NCBI GenBank assembly: GCA_963768415.1
Contig: CAVYHX010000016.1
Span: 104,729-168,728 of the forward strand
DNA length: 64,000 nt
Reading direction: 5' to 3'
Source: CAVYHX01 sp963768415
GTDB lineage: Bacteria > Pseudomonadota > Gammaproteobacteria > UBA9214
In this document: positions 1-7,779 of the stretch, piece after piece
Position numbering within the stretch: the stretch's first letter is position 1
How the letters are laid out: the number at the start of each line of letters is the position of its first letter
Program-made: the position numbers and the translations under genes
Notes under the pieces: generated by a model
Databases searched by the model: none
The model's input: the letters and a program-made list of their open reading frames with translations, nothing else
Told to the model about the DNA's origin: nothing

Positions 1-158
1 GTCTCGGCCAGTTCGACACCCACCAGCTGGAATTGCTGCCGGGTGACTACACCGTCGTCGGCAGCCGGCCCGGTTACCGCGATGTGCGCCGAGTGATCGC
101 GGTGCGGCCCGGTGTGCCCCCGGCGCCGCTGGTGGTGCGCTGCGAGGAACCGGTTTGA
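1..158 (+). CDS. PEGA-like domain protein, C-terminal end only
   Basis: An open frame starting at base 3 runs to the TGA at 156-158. It encodes about 51 residues including LLPGDYTVVGSRPGYRDVRR and ending VRCEEPV. The pattern PGxYxVxxxxPGYxxxxR is typical of PEGA domains, beta-rich surface or periplasmic modules. The gene start lies left of the window, so the full architecture is unknown. It ends 18 bp before the PEGA/FGE protein and probably belongs to the same operon as that gene and the proton-channel/VWA genes downstream. The PEGA assignment rests on a short stretch and is moderate. Confidence 0.6.
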   Translation, partial: LGQFDTHQLELLPGDYTVVGSRPGYRDVRRVIAVRPGVPPAPLVVRCEEPV

Positions 159-176
159 GCCGCGTCTATTTTATCC

Positions 177-2570
177 ATGATGCGCACGGGCGAGCGCCGG
201 CTCGGCGAGCAGGATCTGCCGCTTGCCGTTGGCGGTGCGGGGCAGGGTGGCATCGTGCTGCCCGGACTGCCTGCCACTGCCGTGGTGGCGCACATCGGGC
301 TGGATGCGGGCCATGCCTTTATTCAGCCGGCGCAAACGGATACGCAGCTGTTTCACAATCACGAACATCTGACGGCGTCAAAGTGGCTGAAGTCGGGCGA
401 CGTGGTGGAAGTCGGTGCGTCGGTCATTCACTGGAATGTGCAGGGTGACCAGATCAACATCAGCGTGCAGGCGCGCGTGCCAGCCCCGGAACTGGTCCCG
501 CCGAACGCAGCGCCACCGCCGGTGCAAAACCGGACGCTGCCCGAGGTGGCGCAGACACTCAGCCCCGCTCGCGGCCAGCGCACGCTGCGCTGGCTGGTCT
601 TCGGTGTGTTCATGCTGTTGCTGCTGGCGGTCGCGTTCGTGCTGCTGGCGACGCCGGTCGCCATACGGATCACCCCGGAGCCGGAACACCAGTCCCTGCA
701 GGGATTTCCCCCGGCAGTCTCCATCGGGGGGCGTCAGCTGGTCCTGCCCGGGCGCTACACGGTCGCCGCGGAGCGTGCGGGTTACCGCCCGCTGCAGGAG
801 ACAATCGAGGTCACTGCGGGCGGGTTCCGGTTGTTCGAACTGCAGCTCGAGGAACTGCCCGGCCGGGTCAGTATCGAGCTGCAGCCGAATGTTCCGTTCG
901 ATCTGTTCGTGAATGATATCGCGCTGGCAACTGACAGCGACGGGCTGGCCAGGATTCCCGGTGGTACTCACCGCCTGCGCATCGAAACCGCGCGTTACCT
1001 GCCGGTCGAGGAGCTGCTTGCCGTGGCCGGCAGGGACCAGGCGCAGCGGGTAGCGCATGTGCTGCAACCGGCCTGGGCCAGGGTCCGCATCGACAGCCAG
1101 CCACCGGGTGCAGCCGTGCAGGTGAATGGCAAAACGCTCGGCGTGACGCCACTGGAGACCGAGCTGCTGCAGGGCGAGCACAGCCTGGTACTGGCACTGG
1201 AGAAGTACCGGGACCTGGCGCACCCGCTGCAGGTCCGGGCAGGCAGCGACCAGGTGCTCGATACGTTCCAGTTGCAACCGGCCGATGGACGCCTGCTGCT
1301 TGGCAGTAAGCCGGCGGGTGCCAGCGTGAGTGTGGACGGAGTGTATCGCGGAACCACGCCGCTTACCCTGGCGCTCGCGTCGGGTGTCGGGCACACCGTG
1401 CGCCTGACCAAGCCAGGCTACCAGCACTTCGACAAACAACTGCAGCTGAGTGCGAATGAAGAGCAGTCATTCGATGCGCAGTTGCTACCGCAGTACGGCA
1501 TCGTGTTCGTCAGTGCGCAGCCGGCGGATGCAACCCTGCGGGTGGACGGCAGCGACGCCGGCAAGGGCACGCAGCGCCTGCAATTGACGACCCGCAGTCA
1601 CACGCTCGAGTTCAGCAAGCCCGGCTATACCTCGACGACCGTCACGGTGACGCCACGCGCCGGCACCAGCCAGAATGTTGATATCACCCTGGTCACCGCA
1701 GAGCAGGCGCGCAGCGCGAAACAGGCCGCGGCCATGCCTGCCGTGCTGACCGGCCCTGCCGGGCAGCAGTTGCGCCTGGTGCGCCCGCAGGGCAGTTTCC
1801 GCATGGGGGCGTCGCGTCGCGAGGCCGGGCGCCGTGCCAATGAGAGCGTGCGGCAGGTAGAACTGCTGCGGCCCTTCTACCTGGCGAGCAGGGAGGTGAC
1901 CAATGCCGAGTTCCGGCAGTTCCGCCCGGCCCACAGTTCGGGTTCAGCCGAAGGCATGAGCCTGAACGCCGACAGCCAGCCGGTGGTGAATATCAGCTGG
2001 GACGATGCGGCCCGCTACTGCAACTGGCTGAGCAGCCGCGCGGGGCTGCCGCCGGCCTATGCCGAAACCGATGGCCGGCTGCAGGCGGTCCAGCCGCTCA
2101 CGACCGGCTATCGCCTGCCAAGCGAGGCGGAGTGGGCCTATGTGGCGCGCAAACATGGCCGTACCAGTCGGAGCAGCGATATCCATGGAGCGGCAGTTTT
2201 CCACCAACGGCCGTTGGTCGGTAATTTTGCCGACACGGGTATTGCCGATACCCTTGCCAACACCGTTCCGGACTACACTGACGGTCACCGGGTGAGCGCG
2301 CCGGTGGGCAGTTTTGCAGCCCGACCCGCGGGCTTTTATGATCTGGGCGGTAACGTGTCCGAATGGATGCACGATTACTACGCCGTCTACCCGGGCGAGG
2401 CCGGCAAGCGGGTAACCGACCCGACGGGCCCGGTCTTCGGCGAACACCACGTGGTGCGCGACTCGAGCTGGCGTCACGGCACGATAACCGAGCTGCGCCT
2501 GAGTTACCGTGACTACAGCCGCACGCCGCGGCCCGATCTCGGTTTTCGCGTCGCGCGCTATGCAGAGTAA
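177..2570 (+). CDS. FHA-like / TM / PEGA-repeat / FGE-sulfatase (SUMF1-like) domain protein
   Basis: 797 residues with no frame break. Residues about 5-105 look FHA-like, with alternating strands and a KWLKSGDVVEVG segment, but the canonical phospho-binding Arg/Ser/His set is not evident. A Pro-rich linker leads to one membrane helix at about 138-160 (LRWLVFGVFMLLLLAVAFVL). Residues about 165-520 hold four or five PEGA-like repeats (for example PPGAAVQVNGKTLGVTPL, KPAGASVSVDGVYRGTTPL). Residues about 545-797 form a formylglycine-generating-enzyme/SUMF1-fold domain (FRMG, REVTNAEF, YRLPSEAEWAYVAR, GNVSEWMHDYY, LGFRVAR). The paired Cys residues of true FGE near the C-terminus are absent: the usual RGGSW segment reads RDSSW and has no Cys after it. 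A binding or structural role is therefore more likely than Cys oxidation. The topology suggests a cytoplasmic FHA-like head and periplasmic PEGA/FGE part. Start 177 has a second in-frame ATG at 180. Confidence 0.8.
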   Translation: MMRTGERRLGEQDLPLAVGGAGQGGIVLPGLPATAVVAHIGLDAGHAFIQPAQTDTQLFHNHEHLTASKWLKSGDVVEVGASVIHWNVQGDQINISVQARVPAPELVPPNAAPPPVQNRTLPEVAQTLSPARGQRTLRWLVFGVFMLLLLAVAFVLLATPVAIRITPEPEHQSLQGFPPAVSIGGRQLVLPGRYTVAAERAGYRPLQETIEVTAGGFRLFELQLEELPGRVSIELQPNVPFDLFVNDIALATDSDGLARIPGGTHRLRIETARYLPVEELLAVAGRDQAQRVAHVLQPAWARVRIDSQPPGAAVQVNGKTLGVTPLETELLQGEHSLVLALEKYRDLAHPLQVRAGSDQVLDTFQLQPADGRLLLGSKPAGASVSVDGVYRGTTPLTLALASGVGHTVRLTKPGYQHFDKQLQLSANEEQSFDAQLLPQYGIVFVSAQPADATLRVDGSDAGKGTQRLQLTTRSHTLEFSKPGYTSTTVTVTPRAGTSQNVDITLVTAEQARSAKQAAAMPAVLTGPAGQQLRLVRPQGSFRMGASRREAGRRANESVRQVELLRPFYLASREVTNAEFRQFRPAHSSGSAEGMSLNADSQPVVNISWDDAARYCNWLSSRAGLPPAYAETDGRLQAVQPLTTGYRLPSEAEWAYVARKHGRTSRSSDIHGAAVFHQRPLVGNFADTGIADTLANTVPDYTDGHRVSAPVGSFAARPAGFYDLGGNVSEWMHDYYAVYPGEAGKRVTDPTGPVFGEHHVVRDSSWRHGTITELRLSYRDYSRTPRPDLGFRVARYAE

Positions 2571-2610
2571 TGCGGCGTTGGGGCGGTCCTATACTGTGCA
2601 TTTTGGGAAC

Positions 2611-3359
2611 TGGCCGCGATAGGTCTACGGCCAATCGCGCCGAAGGACGGCGCTCCTACAGTGGGTTCTATTACCGCCTGTGGGAGCGGCCTCCTGGCCG
2701 CGATAGGTCTACGGTCAATCGCGCCGAAGGACGGCGCTCCTACAGTGGGTTCTATTACCGCCTGTGGGAGCGGCCTCCTGGCCGCGATAGGTCTACGGTC
2801 AATCGCGCCGAAGGACGGCGCTCCTACAGTGGGTTCTATTACCACCTGTGGGAGCGGCCTCCTGGCCGCGATAGGTCTACGGCCAATCGCGCCGAAGGAC
2901 GGCGCTCCTACAGTGGGTTCTATTACCGCCTGTGGGAGCGGCCTCCTGGCCGCGGTGGCTCCCATCGCGCGCAGACAGTGCGCTGTCTACGGCCAATCGC
3001 GCCGAAGGACGGCGCTCCTACAGTGGGTTCTATTACCGCCTGTGGGAGCGGCCTCCTGGCCGCGATGGGTCTACGGCCAATCGCGCCGAAGGACGGCGCT
3101 CCTACAGTGGGTTCTATTACCGCCTGTGGGAGCGGCCTCCTGGCCGCGATAGGTCTACGGTCAATCGCGCCGAAGGACGGCGCTCCTACAGTGGGTTCTA
3201 TTACCGCCTGTGGGAGCGGCCTCCTGGCCGCGATGGGTCTACGACCAATCGCGCCGAAGGACGGCGCTCCTACAGTGGGTTCTATTACCGCCTGTAGGAG
3301 CGGCCTCCTGGCCGCGATGGGTCTACGGCCAATCGCGCCGAAGGACGGTGCTCCTACAG
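2611..3359. repeat. 84-bp tandem array of paired REP-like palindromes
   Basis: The marker GTGGGTTCTATTACC recurs at 2661, 2745, 2829, 2913, 3023, 3107, 3191 and 3275, giving a period of exactly 84 bp except for one 110-bp step. The array has about nine units. Each unit contains two hairpins: GCGGCC-TCCT-GGCCGC and GCGCCG-AAGGA-CGGCGC. These are flanked by GGAGCG and CGCTCC in opposite orientation, like a BIME built from an inverted REP pair. The irregular step (around 2951-2985) carries an extra variant GCGCGCAGACAGTGCGC palindrome. Because 84 is a multiple of three, long open frames appear across the array; I regard all of them as non-coding. Confidence 0.9.
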
Positions 3360-3389
3360 ATGCTGTTTGCAGGTGAGAGAGGAACAATA

Positions 3390-3632
3390 ATGATGCGATT
3401 CTATATCCAGGTTGTGCTGCTTGCTTGCATGTTTGCAACCGGAAACCTGTCCGCACAATCTACAGCGGACGACAGGGAGACAACGACAACGCAGCAGCCG
3501 GAGCCGGAGCCGCAGCAACGCCGCCCGCCAGTCAAACCGAGTCCGCAGCAACCGGCGCAACCCGCGCCCACGTTCAAACCCTCGGAAAAGATCGGCGCCG
3601 ACAGCGCGGTGTCCTTCCCGGTGGATATCTGA
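3390..3632 (+). CDS. small secreted proline/glutamine-rich protein of the proton-channel/VWA locus
   Basis: 80 residues. The start ATG at 3390 follows a purine-rich GAGAGAGGAAC site. A hydrophobic segment (FYIQVVLLACMFATGNLSAQ) looks like a Sec signal peptide, possibly lipoprotein-like because of the Cys. Then come a polar stretch, a Pro/Gln/Arg-rich linker (QPEPEPQQRRPPVKPSPQQP) and a compact C-terminus with SEKIGADSAVSFPVDI. The C-terminal block looks like a conserved short motif after a disordered spacer, as in small periplasmic partner proteins. The gene lies 36 bp upstream of the MotA/TolQ/ExbB-like gene and is probably co-transcribed with it. No family name is recognised. The coding call rests on signal peptide, spacing and composition. 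Confidence 0.65.
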   Translation: MMRFYIQVVLLACMFATGNLSAQSTADDRETTTTQQPEPEPQQRRPPVKPSPQQPAQPAPTFKPSEKIGADSAVSFPVDI

Positions 3633-3668
3633 ATGCACACCGCGAACACACACAGGAAAAGATACGTC

Positions 3669-4493
3669 ATGAAGAGAGGCTTCCCCGTCGAACTCGTCTA
3701 CCAGGTATTTTCACTGCTGATTGCCTTTATCCTGGTGCATGCACTGTATGTCAGCTTCATCCGGCCGCAGGCCGGGGTCTTCCTCGAGCAGGAGGCGCTG
3801 CAGATGCAGTCCGATCCCGAGTATGTCCAGCAGCGCTCGTTCTTCGTCGTGATCAAGGACTACGAGCAGGAGACCTGTTTTGTCCTCATGCTGTGGGCCT
3901 TTGCGATTCTCGGTTTCAAGGGCCGGACGACCTACCGCCAGCAGGGGCTGCTCGACCAGGATCTGCTGCGGCTGCCGCCGGAGCTGCCGATCGGTCCGGA
4001 AGACACCCGCGATCTGGGCGGGCGCATCGAGTCGTTGCCGGCATTCATGCAGCAGTACCTGCTGCCGCGTGCGCTGCTGACTGCCATCGAGCGTTTTGCC
4101 GCGACCCGGAATGTACAGAACGTCTCGACGGCGGCGCGCGATATCTGCGACTCGGAAGGCGAGCGCATGGAATCCGAACTGTCCATCATCCGCTACATCG
4201 CCTGGGCGATACCCTCGGTGGGCTTCATCGGCACGGTGCGTGGAATCGGCGATGCCCTCGGGCAGGCGCACCGGGCCGTCGAGGGAGATATCACCGGTGT
4301 CACTTCCAGTCTGGGCGTGGCATTCAACTCGACCTTCATCGCGCTGGTCATCAGTATCGTGCTGATGTTCTTCATCCATCAGCTGCAACTGATGCAGGAG
4401 CGTCTGGTGCTCGACAGTGAACGTTATATCGACCACTGGCTGATCCGGCGCCTGCAGCAGCTGACCGGCGTGTTCCCGGGTCCGGCAACATGA
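3669..4493 (+). CDS. MotA/TolQ/ExbB-family proton-channel protein
   Basis: 274 residues with four predicted membrane helices at about 11-31, 69-83, 174-194 and 218-236. Residues 174-236 contain the family core: WAIPSVGFIGTVRGIGDALG followed by DITGVTSSLGVAFNSTFIAL. This matches the TM3-TM4 hairpin of TolQ/ExbB/MotA, which lines the proton path and meets the Asp helix of the TolR/ExbD/MotB partner. I chose the start at 3669 because the hydrophobic N-terminus begins there; an in-frame ATG at 3633 would add 12 polar residues. Its stop overlaps the ATG of the next gene by 4 bp, implying translational coupling to a protein with an ExbD-like helix. It is an inner-membrane protein, expected to use the proton-motive force. 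Confidence 0.85.
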   Translation: MKRGFPVELVYQVFSLLIAFILVHALYVSFIRPQAGVFLEQEALQMQSDPEYVQQRSFFVVIKDYEQETCFVLMLWAFAILGFKGRTTYRQQGLLDQDLLRLPPELPIGPEDTRDLGGRIESLPAFMQQYLLPRALLTAIERFAATRNVQNVSTAARDICDSEGERMESELSIIRYIAWAIPSVGFIGTVRGIGDALGQAHRAVEGDITGVTSSLGVAFNSTFIALVISIVLMFFIHQLQLMQERLVLDSERYIDHWLIRRLQQLTGVFPGPAT

Positions 4494-5584
4494 AGCGCCG
4501 TCACGTTTCCCCGTTTTCGCTGTCGTTTCTCGACATCATGTTCTGCGGCTTCGGCGCCGTCGTGCTGCTGGTGCTGATCCTCAATACCGATACCGTGCGC
4601 GCCCGCAATACCGTGTTTGCCGACCTGCGCTCCGAGGTGATCCGCATCGAGCAGGAAGTGATTATCGGCCGTGAGCAGCTGGTAACGGCGCGCAACAGCC
4701 TGGCCGCGGATGACAGTGAGCTGGTCACGACCCGTGGCGAGGCCGAGCGCATTATCGAGACCGTCAGGACGCTCGAGATGGAAGTGGCGCGCATGGAAAA
4801 CGAGACTCTGGCAAGCCGTCAGCACGTTAACGAGCTGGCGACTGACTTGAAGAGTCAGGATGAAGAGAACAAGCGGCTGGGTGCGCGCACAGCCGGCAGA
4901 CCGGGACAGCGGCACCAAGGTGCGCGAGGTCAGGGGAGAAGGTGACCGCCAGTACCTGACCGGGCTCAAGATGGGCGGCAAGCGGGTGCTGATCCTGGTG
5001 GACGTTTCGGCCAGCATGCTGGACGAGACCATTATCAACGTGGTGCGGCGGCGCAACATGGATACCGACAGCAAGCGCAGTGCGCCGAAGTGGCAACGCG
5101 CGCTGAAGACCGCGGACTGGCTGGTCAGCAATCTGCCAGCCACGGCGCGCTTTCAGCTGTACGCCTTCAATACCCGGGCCAGCGCAGCCGTCAGCGGTAC
5201 CGACGGTACCTGGCTGCAGGCCTCCAGCCGCAAGCAATGTGGATGCCGCCATCCGTGCCCTGCACCAGACCGTGCCGGGCGCGGGTACCAGCCTGTACCA
5301 TGCGCTCGCCGTTGCCGGGAAGCTGTCGCCGCGGCCGGACAATATCCTGCTGGTCACCGACGGCCTGCCGACGCAGGGCCGCGGCAAGCCCGGCGGGACC
5401 ACGGTGTCCGCCGAGGAGCGCCTGCAACACTTCCAGGCGGCCGTGCGGGTACTGCCGTCCGGCATACCGGTGAATACGGTGCTGCTGCCGATGGAAGGTG
5501 ATGCCTATGCAGCGGCGGCATTCTGGAAGCTCGCCCAGGATACCCGCGGCTCCTTTCTGACACCGGCGACGGGACTGGCCATGA
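4490..5584 (+). CDS. VWA-domain protein with ExbD/TolR-like N-terminal Asp helix (first of pair; frameshifted)
   Basis: The N-terminus has a helix FSLSFLDIMFCGFGAVVLLV (about residues 9-28) with Asp15 in it, followed by a long coiled coil (residues about 40-135). After frame changes near 4890 and near 5220 the protein continues with KRVLILVDVSASM, a DxSxS MIDAS motif of a von Willebrand A domain. It then runs through LLVTDGLPTQG to about 5580. As read, the final frame has no stop before the next gene. A single extra indel near 5575 would give an ending DWP-stop and a 4-bp ATGA overlap with the downstream gene. I infer two separate genes and sequencing indels, but a genuine fusion cannot be excluded. 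The Asp-bearing helix resembles TolR/ExbD/MotB stator partners, matching the upstream channel gene. Confidence 0.7.
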
Positions 5585-6588
5585 GCCGGCGCACCCGCCG
5601 CAGTGTCGACATCTTCAACCTGTCCTTCCTGGATGTCGTCTCCTGTGGCTTCGGCGCCATCATCCTGCTGCTGGTGATCGTCAAGGTCTCCGAGCCGCAT
5701 GTTATCGAGCAGCTGGCCGTGGATCTCAGCGGGCTGGTGGCACAACGGGAAGCCGAACTGCATGCAATCCGGGGCGAGACCGAAATACTGAACCGTGAAC
5801 TGACCGCCAGGCAGGAGCAACTCTCAGAGCAGCGCGCAAAACTGGCACGCCTGCAGGGGGAGATATCGTCCCTGCGTGGCCAGTACGCCACGACCCGTAA
5901 CGAGCACGATACCCAGACCATCATCGAAAGCCAGCTGTCATCTGCCAAACAGGACCTGACGGAGGAGATGCGGCGCCTGCTGGGCAGCGGCTACCAGCGC
6001 AAGCAGCTGGCCGCCACTATCGGCGGTGTGCCAGTGGACAGCGAGTACATCATCTTCATCATCGACACCTCCGGCTCCATGCAGCAGAATGCCTGGCCAC
6101 TGGTACTGAAGAAAGTCACCGAGGTGCTGGATATCTATCCACAGATCAAGGGCATCCAGGTGATGAATGACATGGGCGACTACATGTTCTCGCAGTATCA
6201 GGGCAAGTGGATACCCGACACGCCGGCACGCCGCAAGGCCATTATCACGCGACTCTCCGGCTGGCAGCCGTTCTCCAATTCCAGTCCGGTGGAAGGCATC
6301 GAGGCGGCCATCCGCCGCTTCCATGCGCAGGACAAGCGCATCAGCCTGTATGTGTTTGGCGACGACTTTGCCCGCGGTTCGATCCAGGCAGTGATCGATA
6401 CCGTGGCACGGCTTAATCGTGCCGACAAGTCAGGCAAGCGGCGCGTGCGTATCCATACCGTTGGGTTCCCGGTGTTGTTCAACCTGGGCGACGGCATCCC
6501 GGTGAATGCAATGCGCTACGCGGCGCTGATGCGCAAGCTGGCCGAGACCAACGACGGCAGTTTCGTGGGCCTGAACAGCAGCCGTTAG
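5581..6588 (+). CDS. VWA-domain protein with ExbD/TolR-like N-terminal Asp helix (second of pair)
   Basis: 335 residues from the ATG at 5581. The membrane helix FNLSFLDVVSCGFGAIILLL is at about 12-31, with Asp18. A coiled coil follows at about 45-135. A von Willebrand A domain starts near 153 with DTSGS at 162-166 (MIDAS) and includes a downstream VFGDDFARG strand. It shares the SFLDxxxCGFGA signature with the gene before it, so the two are paralogues or parallel subunits. The Asp inside a single N-terminal helix followed by a periplasmic domain is the layout of ExbD/TolR/MotB. Expected location is inner membrane with the VWA domain in the periplasm. It is the last gene of the locus; the next 579 bp hold repeats. 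Confidence 0.8.
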   Translation: MSRRTRRSVDIFNLSFLDVVSCGFGAIILLLVIVKVSEPHVIEQLAVDLSGLVAQREAELHAIRGETEILNRELTARQEQLSEQRAKLARLQGEISSLRGQYATTRNEHDTQTIIESQLSSAKQDLTEEMRRLLGSGYQRKQLAATIGGVPVDSEYIIFIIDTSGSMQQNAWPLVLKKVTEVLDIYPQIKGIQVMNDMGDYMFSQYQGKWIPDTPARRKAIITRLSGWQPFSNSSPVEGIEAAIRRFHAQDKRISLYVFGDDFARGSIQAVIDTVARLNRADKSGKRRVRIHTVGFPVLFNLGDGIPVNAMRYAALMRKLAETNDGSFVGLNSSR

Positions 6589-6701
6589 ACGCCAACTGTT
6601 CATGATCCGCCGTTTGCGGGATCCAGGCGGGTGCATCTCACTCCCCCGGCCTGCGTGGCCTGGATATGCCGGCCGGTATGGTTAAAAATGACGCATGCCT
6701 G

Positions 6702-6980
6702 CTGCTGGCAAGGTTGTTGGCCGAATACCCGATAAAGCGCCGGGCACAAGTGAATTCGGCCCTACTCGAATCAAACCTGTAGGGTCGAATTCATTCGACC
6801 AGCGGTATTACACGGTCATTGAATCAAACCTGTAGGGTCGAATTCATTCGACCAGCGGTGTTTCATCGTCTCCAATGGCAATAATGGCCGTTGGCCGTTG
6901 GCCGAATACCCGATAAAGCGCCGGGCACAAGTGAATTCGGCCCTGCGACGGTAATTCACCCACTCGATTTGGGGAAGAGC
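6702..6980. repeat. composite palindromic repeat element, copy 1
   Basis: The segment begins CTGCTGGCAAGGTTG and ends TCGATTTGGGGAAGAGC. The same boundaries bracket 52384-52691. Inside are two copies of a GCCGAATACCCGATAAAGCG...GAATTCGGCCCT unit and two copies of CCTGTAGGGTCGAATTCATT followed by CGACCAGCGGT. That second unit contains the palindrome GGTCGAATTCATTCGACC. No coding potential is visible. The rest of the 6589-7167 gap holds only short GC-rich inverted sequences and an unremarkable leader before the next gene. Confidence 0.8.
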
Positions 6981-7167
6981 CAATAATACTTTGCTCCGGA
7001 TGCTTTACTTTTCCGGCGGCCGGACTACCTTTTAATCAGGCATACGGATGTATGCCTGATTACGACCATCAGGGTCGGTTCCTTTAAGGCATATAGTCGG
7101 GCAGGCAGGCCGGGGTTCCAGTAGTGACATCCCGGTCAGGTCCGTTTGGCAGCCGGAGAACAATTAT

Positions 7168-7695
7168 ATGAAAACCCTATATACGTCATTGACGGCAGGT
7201 GTAACTCTTGCGGGTCTGCTGCTCACGAGCAGCCTGGCCATGGCCACCGGCAGTAGAGATGACAGCAGGATACGCGGCGGCACGCTTGCCTGCGGGGGCA
7301 GCCATTTTTCGCGCTTAGAGGGAAGTGAGCTGCATCGAACCAGCTACAATTTCCGCAACTTCAGCGGGCATGCCACTGTTACGATCAAACGCGTCCGGGT
7401 GTTCGATGCAAATGGCAATGTCCTCTTCGACTATCCCGATGATGCCCTCCCGGCGAGTGTAAAAACTGAACTTGGTCGGCACGCAGCGACGCAGATCAAT
7501 ACAGCCGATATCCTGTTCGAGGAACTGGCTTCGGCCGCTCGCCCGATTCAGGCACATGTCGAATGGTCCTATGGCCGGGGGTACAAGGATAGTGCTCTCA
7601 ATGGTTCAGCCGTCCGGACGGTGCGTATGGCAGACACCGGTGCAGAGCAAAGCCGGGCGAGTTCTGAATGCAAGTCGACCGGCCACCGGCAGTAA
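7168..7695 (+). CDS. secreted protein of unknown function
   Basis: 175 residues. Residues 1-27 (MKTLYTSLTAGVTLAGLLLT...AMA) form a clear Sec signal peptide with an AMA-type cleavage site. The mature part includes LACGGSHFSRLEGSELHRTS and a strand-rich segment VTIKRVRVFDANGNVLFDYP. That segment resembles a beta-sandwich periplasmic protein in which residues pair around one domain. I do not recognise the family. A purine-rich site (AGCCGGAGAACAATTAT) precedes the ATG. The gene stands alone between a repeat region and a small membrane-protein gene 84 bp downstream. The C-terminal 25 residues are polar and low-complexity, which may be normal or reflect a frame error. Confidence 0.6.
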   Translation: MKTLYTSLTAGVTLAGLLLTSSLAMATGSRDDSRIRGGTLACGGSHFSRLEGSELHRTSYNFRNFSGHATVTIKRVRVFDANGNVLFDYPDDALPASVKTELGRHAATQINTADILFEELASAARPIQAHVEWSYGRGYKDSALNGSAVRTVRMADTGAEQSRASSECKSTGHRQ

Positions 7696-7779
7696 GGTTG
7701 GCTGTCCTGAAGGGATCGGTGTCATTTACAGGGAAATAAATATTGACGCGGGACGTTCTGCCGCGCGTGGAGGAATCAC

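Noticed and set aside
2611..3359. CRISPR array
   Set aside because: Units are near-identical over their whole length, so there are no unique spacers; no cas genes are nearby. The same holds for the arrays at 15.4 and 26.5 kb.
2558..3456. Several open frames of 120-270 codons on both strands across 2.6-3.4 kb
   Set aside because: They are a by-product of an 84-bp tandem repeat whose period is a multiple of three; the peptides simply repeat the same 28 residues.
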